From Prevotellaceae bacterium UBA6974 (GTDB taxonomy: Bacteria > Bacteroidota > Bacteroidia > Bacteroidales > Bacteroidaceae), in assembly GCA_002450165.1 (NCBI GenBank), contig DJYQ01000031.1:1-38648 (forward strand): a stretch of DNA of 38,648 bases, read 5' to 3'. A model generated the notes under the pieces. It made no database searches. It was not told where the DNA came from and saw only the letters and a program-made list of their open reading frames with translations. Shown here piece after piece: positions 7,438 to 17,700 of the stretch. The translations under genes and the position numbers were made by a program. Every line of letters begins with the position of its first letter. Within the stretch, counting starts at the first letter, position 1.

Positions 7438-9258
7438 TCAGTCGTTTGAGTAGTCGGCAAGAAGCTTGCGGTAAACGGTCAGGATGGTGGATTTGCGGAT
7501 GAAGCCTACGAACATCCCGTTGTTATCTACGACGGGCAGTGTCCATGCGTGGGTGTTGTCGAAGGTCTTGACAACAGAATCCATGCTGTCCTCGGTGCCG
7601 AGACGGGCTGGGGGCTGTGCCATAAGCTGTGAGACGCGGAACTGACCGAACAGTTCGGGGCGGAATACCAGGTGGCGTATGTCATCCAAATAGACGACTC
7701 CTACGAGTTGCATTTGCCGGTTGACGACGGGGAATACGTGATTCTTGCTGGTTGCTACCTGGCTGGCTACGTCTCCGAGTGTCATTTCGGGATACAATAC
7801 CTTGTCGTAATGTTGTATTACACTGTCGATACTGATAAGGGTAAGGATGCTGCGATCTGTGTTGTGTGTGAGCAGTTGTCCGCGCTGTGCGAGTCGCATG
7901 GCGTAGATGCTGTGGGGTTCGAAGAACCTGATGGTAAGGTATGCCCCTACCGAAACCATCATAAGGGGGAGGAACAGGTTGTAGCCTCCTGTGAGTTCGG
8001 CAATGAGGAATATGCCGGTGAGCGGTGCGTGCATGACGCCGCTCATCAAACCGCACATGCCAAGCATGGCGAAGTTGTTCTCGCATACCTGGATGCCCAG
8101 GACATCATAGATATTCCACACGCGCGCGAAGACGAAACCTGCAATACATCCCAGAAACAATGAGGGTGCAAAGATACCGCCGCATCCGCCTGCTCCATTG
8201 GTGGCTGTCGAGGCGAATACCTTGGTAAGTATGACGAGTGCAAGATAGAGCAGCAGGAATTGTGAATGTCCTGCGAAGAAGGAGCCGTTCATTGCGGTGT
8301 TCCAATCTGCTGGGCCCTGTCCGTTCATCAGCAGTTCGATAAGCTCGTATCCCTCGCCATAAAGTGACGGGAAGAGGAAGATGAGCAGGGCTAACATGCT
8401 GGCACCGAACAGGTATTTGCGGTACTGGCCGCTGATACCGAAGCGGGTGGTGGAACCTATCTTGCGAAAACGGCCTTCGAGCCAGTTCATGGTGCGTGTG
8501 AAGTAGAGTGCTATGAGTCCGCAGGCAACACCGAGCAGTATGTATGCGGGGGTACTGCCAACGACGAGTCCGTCTGTCGGAGTGAAGTAGAAGGTGGGTT
8601 CGGTACCTGATATGGCGAATGTAACTGCTGCCGCGGTGACACAGCTGACCAAAAGCGGCAGAAGGGATGACATAGTGAGGTCTATCATGAGTACCTCGAG
8701 TACGAAGACGAGGCCTGCGATGGGGGCTTTGAAGATTCCTGCCACGGCTCCTGCGGCTCCACAGCCGACGAGAAGCATCATTTGTTTGTCGCTAAGGCGG
8801 AACAGTCTGCCCAGGTTGCTTCCTATGGCACTGCCGGTAAGTACGATTGGGGCCTCGGCTCCGACGCTGCCTCCGAATCCGATAGTTATGGCTGAGGCTA
8901 CGACTGAGGTCCATGTATTGTGCAGCTTTATCTTGCTCTGTTTGCGTGCAATGGCAAAGAGTATCTTGGTTACACCGTGGCTGATGTCATCGCGTACTAT
9001 ATACTTGGTAAAAAGCAGGGTTATCAGGATGCCAACGGCTGGAAAAACGAGATACAGCCAGTTGGCGTCCATATCACTGAAATTGTAGGTGAGCAGGTCC
9101 TTGATTTCGTATATTATCCATTTCAGCACTATGCCTGCAAAGGCGGTGCATACACCGACGATGAGGGCGATGAGAAGCACGAACCTTTCGTCGGTGAGTC
9201 TCTGGCGGTGTTTCCTGCGCCACCAAAGTAGTGCTGCTATGGAATTACGCAGATTCAC
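7438..9258 (-). CDS. ClC-type chloride channel/transporter with C-terminal CBS pair
   Basis: 606 residues in the inner membrane. The membrane part of roughly ten helices covers residues 25-440. Ion-path motifs are recognisable: GFGGSVGAEAPIVLTG with the gating-type glutamate (the usual GREGP appears as GAEAP), FKAPIAGLVFVLEV, and GGCGGIFAPSLFLG. Two CBS domains follow from about 460 to 600 (DSVIQHYDKVLYPEMTLGDV and ARLGTEDSMDSVVKTF), probably nucleotide-sensing. Channel versus chloride/proton exchange cannot be decided. It is the last gene of a five-gene operon and overlaps the preceding tsaC-like gene by 4 bp. Confidence 0.93.
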   Translation of the reverse strand: MNLRNSIAALLWWRRKHRQRLTDERFVLLIALIVGVCTAFAGIVLKWIIYEIKDLLTYNFSDMDANWLYLVFPAVGILITLLFTKYIVRDDISHGVTKILFAIARKQSKIKLHNTWTSVVASAITIGFGGSVGAEAPIVLTGSAIGSNLGRLFRLSDKQMMLLVGCGAAGAVAGIFKAPIAGLVFVLEVLMIDLTMSSLLPLLVSCVTAAAVTFAISGTEPTFYFTPTDGLVVGSTPAYILLGVACGLIALYFTRTMNWLEGRFRKIGSTTRFGISGQYRKYLFGASMLALLIFLFPSLYGEGYELIELLMNGQGPADWNTAMNGSFFAGHSQFLLLYLALVILTKVFASTATNGAGGCGGIFAPSLFLGCIAGFVFARVWNIYDVLGIQVCENNFAMLGMCGLMSGVMHAPLTGIFLIAELTGGYNLFLPLMMVSVGAYLTIRFFEPHSIYAMRLAQRGQLLTHNTDRSILTLISIDSVIQHYDKVLYPEMTLGDVASQVATSKNHVFPVVNRQMQLVGVVYLDDIRHLVFRPELFGQFRVSQLMAQPPARLGTEDSMDSVVKTFDNTHAWTLPVVDNNGMFVGFIRKSTILTVYRKLLADYSND

Positions 9259-9821
9259 CTTATTATCTTTACGCTACTGTCCTGACTGAGCTTGATGATG
9301 CGCGATGGCTGATGGGGGACATGGTCTCCGCGACGGAACGAGCATACGTAGTCGGCCTGATCAAGTATCTCCTGTGGTATCTCGCGGAATGTACGCGAGG
9401 TGGGCATACCGCTGATGTTGGCGCTGGTGCTGACGAGGGGGCGTTGCAGGCGGTAGCAGATGTCGTGACTGAACTGGTCGCGAGTAACGCGTATGCCCAA
9501 ACTGCCGTCCTCGGCTATAAGGCTGGGCGCAACACCCTCAGCACCGTCCAGGATGACGGTAACCGGTTGGTCAGCGCAGTCAAATATGTCCCATGCCACA
9601 TCGGGGACATTGCGGAAATAGCGCTGAATGCGGTTGGGGTTGTCCACGAGACATAGCATTGCCTTGCTGTCCTGGCGCTGCTTTATCTTGTATATTCGCT
9701 GTACGGCCTGTTCGTTGGTGGCGTCGCAGCCTATTCCCCATACGGTATCTGTCGGGTAAATGATTACCCCACCCTTCTTAAGGCAGTCAACTGCATTTTT
9801 GATGTCGATGTCGCAATTCAT
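9255..9821 (-). CDS. tsaC: Threonylcarbamoyl-AMP synthase (Sua5/YciO/YrdC family)
   Basis: Makes threonylcarbamoyl-AMP from threonine, bicarbonate and ATP, the first step of the t6A modification at position 37 of ANN-decoding tRNAs. The 188-residue length matches the single-domain TsaC/YrdC type rather than the longer Sua5. Family signatures are KKGGVIIYPTDTVWGIGCDA near 15-34, KIKQRQDSKAMLCLV near 46-60 and LVSTSANISGMPT near 130-142. Its start codon directly follows the prfC stop, and its end overlaps the ClC gene by 4 bp, so translation is probably coupled. A YciO-like paralogue cannot be fully excluded. Confidence 0.92.
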   Translation of the reverse strand: MNCDIDIKNAVDCLKKGGVIIYPTDTVWGIGCDATNEQAVQRIYKIKQRQDSKAMLCLVDNPNRIQRYFRNVPDVAWDIFDCADQPVTVILDGAEGVAPSLIAEDGSLGIRVTRDQFSHDICYRLQRPLVSTSANISGMPTSRTFREIPQEILDQADYVCSFRRGDHVPHQPSRIIKLSQDSSVKIIR

Positions 9822-11435
9822 TCAGAATTCGCTGGTAAAGTGAAAATTAAGGTGCTCGAAATCCTGCTGTGCCATGCTGAGTACATAGCCGCTGTCGGCA
9901 AGAAAGACGTCTCGCCCGTCACGGTCCTTGGCCATATACTGGTACTTGCGTTTCTTGAAGTTCTCCAGTTCCTGTTCGTATCCTGGCTGGCAGGATATCC
10001 AACATGCCTTGTGCAGGTGTACGGGTTCCCAGCGGCACTTGGCATTGTATTCGTTCTCAAGACGGTATTGAATGACCTCGAACTGCAATTGGCCGACGGT
10101 GCCTATAATCTTGCGCCCGTTGAACTGGTTGACGAAAAGCTGCGCAACACCTTCGTCCATGAGCTGTGAAATGCCTTTCTCCAACTGCTTGGTCTTCATG
10201 GGGTCGGCATTCTCGATATACTTGAACATCTCGGGGGAGAAGCTGGGAAGTCCCTTGAAGTGCAGGTTCTCGCCCTCGGTAAGGGTGTCGCCTATCTTAA
10301 AGATGCCGTTATCCGGAAGACCGACGATGTCGCCTGCCCAGGCTTCGTCTATGGTTTCCTTGCGCTGTGCCATAAACTGTGTAGGCGATGAGAAGCGCAG
10401 TGTCTTGCCATTACGGATGTGCAGGTATGGTGCGTTGCGGACAAACTTGCCCGAGCATACCTTGCAGAACGCTATGCACGAACGGTGGTTGGGGTCGATG
10501 TTGGCTGTAATCTTGAAGATGAATCCGGTGAACTTGGGCTCGTCAGGATGTACCTCGCGTTCCTCTGCCATGACGGGGCGTGGGCAGGGTGCAATCTGCA
10601 CGAAGCAGTCAAGTAGCTCCTGTACACCGAAATTGTTGAGTGCCGAACCGAAGAACACGGGTGCGGTATCGCCCGAGAGGTATAGTCCCTGGGGGCCATT
10701 GACCTCGCTGATGGCAGGATAGACGCCCTCAATCATCTCCAGGTCTTCGCGCAAGCGGTTGGCATCGTCATCGCCTACCCATTTTTCCAGTTCGTCTGTA
10801 TCGATGTTTATCTGGACCTTGTCGGTTACCTTCTGTTTGTCTGGCTGGAAGAGGTTCAGGTTCTGCTCGTAGATATTATAGACTCCCTTGAACCGCTGTC
10901 CTTGGTTTATTGGCCATGAGAAGGGGCGTACGTTTATCTGCAGTTCCTGTTCAAGCTCGTCAAGCAGATCGAAGGGGTCCTTACCCTCGCGGTCCATCTT
11001 GTTGATAAAGATAATGACGGGGGTCTTGCGCATACGGCAGACATTCATTAGCTTGCGTGTCTGTGCTTCGACGCCCTTGGCGGCATCCACCACGATGATG
11101 GCGCTATCAACGGCGGTAAGGGTGCGGAAGGTATCCTCGGCAAAGTCCTGGTGACCGGGAGTGTCAAGTATGTTGATTTTGTAGCAGTCACCTGTAGTGT
11201 CTCCCGAGGGGGAGTAATCGAACTCCATTACGGAGGTCGTGACGGAAATTCCGCGTTGCTTCTCGATTTCCATCCAGTCGGATGTGGCTGTCTTCTTTAT
11301 CTTATTGCTCTTTACGGCTCCGGCAACCTGAATCTGACCGCCAAAAAGGAGCAGTTTTTCGGTCAGCGTTGTCTTACCGGCATCGGGGTGTGATATTATG
11401 GCGAAGGTTCGCCTGCGTTCTATCTGTTCGTTCAT
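9822..11435 (-). CDS. prfC: Peptide chain release factor 3
   Basis: GTPase that recycles RF1/RF2 from the ribosome after termination. 537 residues, normal for RF3. G-domain motifs: SHPDAGKTTLTEKL (P-loop, 16-29), DTPGHQDF near 90 and NKMD near 145. The translation-factor beta-barrel follows, and the RF3-specific C-terminal region starts near 400. The start ATG overlaps the DUF4924 stop by 4 bp. It shares an operon with tsaC, so two translation-related functions are co-transcribed. Confidence 0.97.
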   Translation of the reverse strand: MNEQIERRRTFAIISHPDAGKTTLTEKLLLFGGQIQVAGAVKSNKIKKTATSDWMEIEKQRGISVTTSVMEFDYSPSGDTTGDCYKINILDTPGHQDFAEDTFRTLTAVDSAIIVVDAAKGVEAQTRKLMNVCRMRKTPVIIFINKMDREGKDPFDLLDELEQELQINVRPFSWPINQGQRFKGVYNIYEQNLNLFQPDKQKVTDKVQINIDTDELEKWVGDDDANRLREDLEMIEGVYPAISEVNGPQGLYLSGDTAPVFFGSALNNFGVQELLDCFVQIAPCPRPVMAEEREVHPDEPKFTGFIFKITANIDPNHRSCIAFCKVCSGKFVRNAPYLHIRNGKTLRFSSPTQFMAQRKETIDEAWAGDIVGLPDNGIFKIGDTLTEGENLHFKGLPSFSPEMFKYIENADPMKTKQLEKGISQLMDEGVAQLFVNQFNGRKIIGTVGQLQFEVIQYRLENEYNAKCRWEPVHLHKACWISCQPGYEQELENFKKRKYQYMAKDRDGRDVFLADSGYVLSMAQQDFEHLNFHFTSEF

Positions 11436-11959
11436 TCCTGTGTTTTGTCGTATAGTTCTGCCAATGAGTTGAGCAGGTGACTGATTGCTGTGATTGCTGT
11501 GGAGGTCTGGGGGGAAACGGGCTTGTCCTGCATCTTCAGCAGGGTGTATCCGTACATACTGTCCAGACAGGTCTCGATTTCGTTCTTACGTTTGCCGTCG
11601 CCCTTCTGACGCAGTTCGACGATAAACGGCAAAGCCTTGTAATAGGCGGCGCTGTAAAATGGCTGCTGGGGGTCGGCAAGGAGTTCCTTGTGACGGTCCG
11701 AGAGCAGGAATATCGTATTGCGCACAACCTGTACGTGTCCGCGTCTGGTGCATCCCTCCTCGTGCATCATGCGAATAAGGCCGTCGTACCATTCCAGAAC
11801 AGCATCCAACTGTTCGTCATCGTAATCAAATCGTGTTAGGTATTCGTTTGCAAGACGTTCGATGTCCAAATCGTAGGTACGTATGACGTCCTCGACCTGA
11901 TACATGTACAGAACATATGCAATCAGATTCTGTTTGCGCAATTTCCTGGCTATATACAT
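11432..11959 (-). CDS. DUF4924 family protein
   Basis: 175 residues, helical and charged, without membrane segments. It matches the Bacteroidales family DUF4924 as I know it (N-terminus MYIARKLRKQNLIAYVLYMYQVEDVIRTY; middle SAAYYKALPFIVELRQKGDG). No function is established. It lies between the LysE-type exporter (1-bp gap) and prfC (4-bp overlap), a packed arrangement that I recall being common in the order. Confidence 0.85.
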   Translation of the reverse strand: MYIARKLRKQNLIAYVLYMYQVEDVIRTYDLDIERLANEYLTRFDYDDEQLDAVLEWYDGLIRMMHEEGCTRRGHVQVVRNTIFLLSDRHKELLADPQQPFYSAAYYKALPFIVELRQKGDGKRKNEIETCLDSMYGYTLLKMQDKPVSPQTSTAITAISHLLNSLAELYDKTQE

Positions 11960-11960
11960 A

Positions 11961-12611
11961 TCAAAGGATTATTCCGAGTTTGGGCAGCAGCGCCAATACA
12001 CATCCTACGAGGGCTGCTACCATGACTATTACGCCTATAGTGCAATTCATCTTCCAGATGGTGTCGTCCTGGAAACGATTGCGTACCTTGTCGATAATGG
12101 CTGTGAGGGAGAACCACCATATCATGGCTCCGCAAAAGATTGCCATATATCCTATACCCTGGGCAAAATAATTTTTGGATATCACAAAGTCAAACCGTGC
12201 CATAAGGGCAATGAACAGGAATACTATCAGTGGGTTGGACAATGTTACCAGAAAACCTGTAAAACCGTTGTGCATGAGGGAACCCCGATTACCCTGCACG
12301 TGCTTGACCTTGCCAGGATGTGAAAGGAATGTATAAAGGCCGAATGCGAAAAGCATGATGCTCCCGATGAGCTTGAGCCAGAACATATTGCGGGGCTTCT
12401 CGACAAAATCCATAACAAGACTGATGCCAACAAGAGATATGGCTGCATACAATATGTCTGATATGGCGGCTCCGATTCCTGTGACGAAGCCATACCAGCG
12501 ACCTTTGTTCAGGGTTCGCTGTACCGTAAGTACGCCTACCGGTCCCATTGGAGCACTGGCAATAATGCCAATGATGAGACCCTTGACTATGAATTGAATA
12601 ATTGTCAGCAT
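11961..12611 (-). CDS. LysE-family amino acid exporter
   Basis: 216 residues with about six membrane helices. The N-terminal signature GIIASAPMGPVGVLTVQRTL matches LysE/RhtB exporters, which move amino acids out of the cell by proton exchange; the substrate is unknown. The following helix pattern (ISDILYAAISLVGISLV, NMFWLKLIGSIMLFAFGLYTF, TLSNPLIVFLFIALM) fits. It is the first gene of the five-gene minus-strand operon and diverges from the ROK kinase gene across 135 bp. Confidence 0.92.
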   Translation of the reverse strand: MLTIIQFIVKGLIIGIIASAPMGPVGVLTVQRTLNKGRWYGFVTGIGAAISDILYAAISLVGISLVMDFVEKPRNMFWLKLIGSIMLFAFGLYTFLSHPGKVKHVQGNRGSLMHNGFTGFLVTLSNPLIVFLFIALMARFDFVISKNYFAQGIGYMAIFCGAMIWWFSLTAIIDKVRNRFQDDTIWKMNCTIGVIVMVAALVGCVLALLPKLGIIL

Positions 12612-12696
12612 AATAATAGCGGTGACAAATTTCGTATTTTTATTTCAATTTACATAAATTTTGGACTAAAAAGTATCTTATATTAGTGGAAAGTGC

Positions 12697-12704
12697 TATA
12701 TTTG
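12697..12704 (+). promoter_or_regulatory. TATATTTG (-7) box for the ROK kinase gene
   Basis: Exact TAnnTTTG match 43 bases before the start codon. The -33 region does not match well. Confidence 0.5.
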
Positions 12705-12746
12705 TGCTGAAAGCTGATATTAAAATTTACCTTATAACATTTCGTC

Positions 12747-13706
12747 ATGAGTAAAAAAACCTATGTAATCGGATTAGACCTTGGTGGTACTAATTCTGTT
12801 TTCGGTATCGTAAACAAGAGTGCCGAGATTGTACAGTCGGTTTCAGTTCCAACTAAAGGACATGGTACGGCTGAAGCCTATGTGAAGAATTGTGTGGAGG
12901 CACTGAATCCGTTAATCAAGAAGGTGGGCGGCATTGAAAAAATCCAGGCTATGGGCATAGGTGCCCCGAATGCCAACTACTATAGCGGCTGCATCGAGGA
13001 TGCTCCCAACCTGGAGTGGCGCGGCAACGTGCCTCTGGCTAAGATGTTCCAGGAGGCTCTGGGTATTCCTGTAGTACTGACTAATGATGCCAACGCCGCT
13101 GCCATCGGCGAGATGACGTATGGTGCGGCACGGGGCATGAAGAACTTCATAGAGATTACGCTGGGAACAGGCGTAGGCAGCGGTATCGTTGTCAACGGAC
13201 AGCTGGTTTACGGAAGCGATGGTTTTGCAGGTGAGCTGGGACACGTTATTATCGAGAAGAACGGGCGTGACTGCGGCTGCGGACGCAAGGGATGCCTGGA
13301 GTGCTATTGCTCAGGCACCGGAATTGCACGCAGCGCACTGGAGAAACTGTCAATGAGCCGCAAGCCAAGCGTCTTGCGCGAGAAACTGAGTTCGGCACTC
13401 GAAGCCAAGGACGTACATTTCGCCGCTCAGGAGGGTGACGAACTGGCATTGGAGATTATGGCCGACACGGGTCGCAGGTTAGGCGAGGCATGCGCTAACT
13501 TCGCAGCATTCTCAAGCCCCGAGGCATTTATATTCTTCGGTGGCCCGACGAAGGCTGGCGAACTGCTGATGTCACACATTCGCAATGCCTACGACGAAAA
13601 CGTACTGTTCGTATATAAGGGTAAGGCCAAAATCCTGCTTTCGGAACTGGACGGTGCAAGTGCAGCCGTTTTAGGTGCAAGTGCACTGGGATGGGAGGTA
13701 CAGTAA
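12747..13706 (+). CDS. ROK family sugar kinase (glucokinase-like)
   Basis: Phosphorylates a hexose, most likely glucose, using ATP in the cytoplasm. 319 residues. It opens with the ATP phosphate motif GLDLGGTNSVFGIV. The catalytic aspartate is in LTNDANAAAIGE near 109-120. The second glycine-rich motif is LGTGVGSGIVVNG. The sugar- and zinc-binding signature GELGHVII followed by CGCGRKGCLECYCSG near 178-200 is complete. There is no N-terminal helix-turn-helix, so it is a kinase and not a ROK repressor. It appears alone with its own promoter and is followed at 59 bp by a barrel-like protein gene. Confidence 0.93.
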   Translation: MSKKTYVIGLDLGGTNSVFGIVNKSAEIVQSVSVPTKGHGTAEAYVKNCVEALNPLIKKVGGIEKIQAMGIGAPNANYYSGCIEDAPNLEWRGNVPLAKMFQEALGIPVVLTNDANAAAIGEMTYGAARGMKNFIEITLGTGVGSGIVVNGQLVYGSDGFAGELGHVIIEKNGRDCGCGRKGCLECYCSGTGIARSALEKLSMSRKPSVLREKLSSALEAKDVHFAAQEGDELALEIMADTGRRLGEACANFAAFSSPEAFIFFGGPTKAGELLMSHIRNAYDENVLFVYKGKAKILLSELDGASAAVLGASALGWEVQ

Positions 13707-13765
13707 GCCTTAATCCAAAATTTTCAGATTAGTAAATCCCTAATACTCAATAATTTTTACGACTT

Positions 13766-14608
13766 ATGAAAAGGTGTTTGTTTGTCGTCGTAACTATTCT
13801 GTTTACAAGTGTTGCGACAAATGCACAGCTCAGGGATGACAAGAATATGTTCAACCACCTGTCGCTGGGTCTGAACCTGGGCACCGGCGGTATCGGATTT
13901 GAGGTCGGAACGGTTTGTACTCCCTATTTGGGATTGCGTGCCGGTTTCGAGGCTATCCCATCATTTACCGTAAGCCCCAAGGGTATTGCCAATATTCACG
14001 TAAACCTGCCTGACGACTATAAAAACCTGCCTACTGAAATAAAGAATGAGTATCCCGCACAGGAGGATATGGAGTTTGACGGCAAGGGCAAGGTTACGAT
14101 GAAGAACGGAAAATTCCTGGTTGACATCTTCCCCGGCAAAAACTGCATGTTCCACTTTACGGTAGGATTCTATGCCGGCACAAGGCAGGTGGGAAATCTG
14201 ATTGCCAGTCAGGTCGAATTCGGAGCCGAGCCTAACCTGGAGGTTGTTGAAAGGTATAACAGGGATATCAACACCCCCGGTACTATGGTATACGGAAGAG
14301 GACTTACACCTATTGACGTGAATTTGGAGGACGGAACTCCGTTGTTCTACATGGGCAATGCCGTTCCTGCAGAAATCAGGGTCAACCCCGTCAAACCGTA
14401 TTTCGGCATAGGCGTAGGCCGTACTGTTCCACGCAAGCGTGTGGGAGTCAAGGGTGAACTGGGTGTGATGTACTGGGGTACTCCGCGGATATACAATGGC
14501 ATCAACAATATTACCGAATGTAGCGAGATACGCGATGTCACAAAGGTTTCGAACAAGATTCCAGTGTATCCGATGCTGAAGATTACAATCTTTGGACGTA
14601 TCTTCTGA
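13766..14608 (+). CDS. Outer-membrane beta-barrel-like protein
   Basis: 280 residues with a signal peptide (MKRCLFVVVTILFTSVATNAQ). The mature sequence alternates hydrophobic and polar residues (NHLSLGLNLGTGGIGFEVGTV, MFHFTVGFYAGTR, PYFGIGVGRTV, GVKGELGVMYWG) and ends in phenylalanine (KITIFGRIF), as outer-membrane barrels usually do. A specific family or substrate cannot be named. It may share a transcript with the ROK kinase. Confidence 0.75.
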   Translation: MKRCLFVVVTILFTSVATNAQLRDDKNMFNHLSLGLNLGTGGIGFEVGTVCTPYLGLRAGFEAIPSFTVSPKGIANIHVNLPDDYKNLPTEIKNEYPAQEDMEFDGKGKVTMKNGKFLVDIFPGKNCMFHFTVGFYAGTRQVGNLIASQVEFGAEPNLEVVERYNRDINTPGTMVYGRGLTPIDVNLEDGTPLFYMGNAVPAEIRVNPVKPYFGIGVGRTVPRKRVGVKGELGVMYWGTPRIYNGINNITECSEIRDVTKVSNKIPVYPMLKITIFGRIF

Positions 14609-14698
14609 AAAAAATGCCTGTCAAAGCATATTTGACGCTTAATTGAGTATTAAGAGAAAAAGGTGGAACTCCCTGATGGGGCTTTCATCTTTTTTTCG

Positions 14699-14706
14699 TA
14701 CCTTCG
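14699..14706 (+). promoter_or_regulatory. TACCTTCG (-7) box for purL
   Basis: Close variant of TAnnTTTG, 40 bases before the purL start, followed by a short ACCGTAA heptad pair. No purine riboswitch is visible. Confidence 0.45.
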
Positions 14707-14746
14707 CACGCGAAAACCAAATAAACCGTAAACCGTAGCTGAGTAT

Positions 14747-17700
14747 ATGGCAATTTCTTTTTTCAAAACCGAGCAGAACAGCATTATTGCTACTGCATGT
14801 AGTCACACCCTGACCTCCGAGGATACCGAAAAGCTTTGCTGGCTGTACGGCCAGGCTACCAAACTGGATGGCGACAGCATCGAGGGACTGTTTGTAGGAC
14901 CGCGTCGCGAGATGATAACTCCGTGGAGCACAAATGCCGTCGAGATAACGCAGAACATGGCAATAGACGGCATTTCGCGTATCGAAGAGTATTTTCCCGT
15001 TGCCAGCGAGGATGCTGAATATGACCCAATGTTGCAGCGAATGTACAGGAACGGATTGGACCAAGACATCTTTACCGTCAACATCGAGCCCAAACCCATC
15101 GAGTACATTACCGAGCTGGAGGAATACAACGAGAAGGAAGGTCTGGCCCTGTCGGACGAGGAGATTGCATACCTGCACAAGGTGGAGGGACAATTGGGAC
15201 GCCCGCTGACGGACAGCGAGGTATTCGGCTTTGCCCAAATCAACAGCGAGCATTGCCGTCATAAGATTTTCGGAGGAACCTTCGTTATCGACGGAGAGGA
15301 AAAGGAGAGCAGCCTGTTCCAGATGATAAAAAAGACCACTCAGGAGAATCCCAACAACATTCTGTCGGCATACAAGGACAATGTTGCGTTCAGCAAGGGG
15401 CCCGTCGTCGAGCTCTTCTCCCCTGCCGACCATTCCAAGCCCGATTTCTTCCGCACAAAGGAGGTCGAGAGCGTCATTTCACTCAAGGCGGAGACACATA
15501 ACTTTCCCACGACCGTAGAGCCCTTCAACGGAGCATCGACCGGTAGCGGCGGAGAAATCCGTGACCGCATGGGCGGTGGTGTGGGTAGCATGCCTATAGC
15601 CGGAACTGCTGTCTATATGACATCCTATCCCCGAAATAATGGGAGCAAAGGTCTTTTGCCCGAGCGCCCCTGGCTGTACCAGACTCCAGAGCAGATATTG
15701 ACAAAGGCATCCAACGGTGCCAGCGATTTTGGCAACAAGTTCGGCCAGCCCTTGATTGCCGGCTCGGTACTGACTTTTGAACATCAGGAAACGCCCCTGG
15801 ACGCGACATATGCATACGACAAGGTTATAATGCTTGCGGGCGGTGTCGGGTATGGAACAAGACGCGACTGCCTGAAGGGCGAACCTGAGCCAGGCAACAA
15901 AATCGTGGTAATGGGCGGTGAGAATTACCGCATAGGCCTGGGCGGCGGTTCAGTCTCTTCGGTAGAGACCGGTCGCTACAGCAGCGGTATCGAGCTGAAC
16001 GCCGTTCAGCGTGCCAACCCCGAGATGCAGAAACGCGTTTACAATGTCGTTCGCGCACTGTGCGAGGAGGATGAAAATCCAATAGTCAGCATTCACGATC
16101 ATGGCAGCGCCGGTCATGTTAACTGTCTGTCGGAACTGGTCGAGGAATGCGGCGGCTTGATTCATATGGACAAACTGCCAATAGGTGACCGTACGTTGTC
16201 GGCCAAGGAAATCATCGCTAACGAGTCACAGGAACGCATGGGACTGCTGATTGACCAGGAAGCTATAGGGCATGTGCAGAAGATTGCCGACCGCGAGCGT
16301 GCGCCAATGTACACAGTGGGCGAAACAACCGGCGATCACCGTTTTGTATTTGAACAGGCCGATGGTGTACGTCCCTTTGACCTGGCCGTTGACCAGATGT
16401 TCGGTTCATCGCCCAAGACGATAATGACTGACAGGACCGTGGAGCGAAAGTACGAGGTGGTTTCGTATCCGGCATTTACCGATAACGTATGGATTAACGA
16501 GCACCTGGAGGCCGTACTGAACCTGGAGGCGGTCGCATGCAAGGACTGGCTCACCAACAAAGTGGACCGTTGCGTCAGCGGCCGTGTTGCCCGCCAGCAA
16601 TGTCAGGGAGAGTTGCAGCTGCCGTTGAGCGACTGTGGAGCCGTGGCTCTTGACTACCGCGGCAGGAAAGGTATCGCCACCGCCCTCGGACATGCTCCGC
16701 AAGCTGCCTTGGCTGACCCTGCCGCAGGAAGTGTGCTGAGTGTGGCAGAAGCACTTACAAACCTGGTATGGGCCCCACTCGTCGTAGGCACTGACCGAGG
16801 AGCCTGCGCCATGGACAGCATAAGCCTGTCTGCAAACTGGATGTGGCCCTGCCGTGCACAGGAAGGCGAGGATGCACGTCTATATACTGCCGTAAAGGCC
16901 CTGAGCGATTTTTGCTGTTCGCTGCATATAAACGTTCCGACTGGCAAGGATTCGCTGTCAATGACACAGAAATACCCCGACGGACAAAAAGTTATAAGTC
17001 CTGGCACTGTTATAGTGAGCGCCGGTGGCGAGGTCCGGGATATACGCAAGATTGTAAGTCCCGTCATCAAGACAGGCATCCCCAGTCGTCTGTACCACAT
17101 CGATTTCTCGTTTGACAAGCTGCAACTGGGCGGTTCGGCCCTGGCACAGAGCATGAACAAAGTGGGGAGCGATGTTCCCACGGTACAGAATGCCGAATAT
17201 TTCCGCGATGCTTTCCTGGCCGTGCAGCAACTGATAAGCGAGGGACTTGTCCTTGCCGGTCATGACATCAGTGCCGGAGGCCTTGTTACATGCTTGCTGG
17301 AGATGTGCTTTGCCAATACGCATGGCGGCCTGGACATAAACCTGAACAAACTGCGCGACACGGATATCGTAAAGGCTTTGTTTGCCGAGAACCCGGGTGT
17401 GGTAATCCAGGTTAGCAACCAGAATGCATCCCGTGTCAAAAAGATATTGGATGACGCTGGAATCGGCTATGCCAAGATTGGCGTGCCATGCGAGAAGCAG
17501 CGTGAGATAAGCATTGTATTCGGCCAGCAGACAATAAGCCTGGACATCGACCACCTGCGCGACGTATGGTACGGCGCATCGTATCGCATGGACACAAAGC
17601 AGAGTTTCAACGGCAAGGCTCGTGAGCGTTTTGAAAACTACAGAAACATTCCCGTCAAGCCTGTATTCCCCAAAGACTTTACAGGCAAACTGACTCAATA

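Noticed and set aside
14609..14746. Purine riboswitch ahead of purL
   Set aside because: No three-way junction with the purine-aptamer loops is visible in the 138-bp gap; only a short promoter-like region is seen.
14639..15433. A 264-codon minus-strand frame opposite the start of purL
   Set aside because: It overlaps conserved purL coding sequence, lacks recognisable motifs, and purL is certain.
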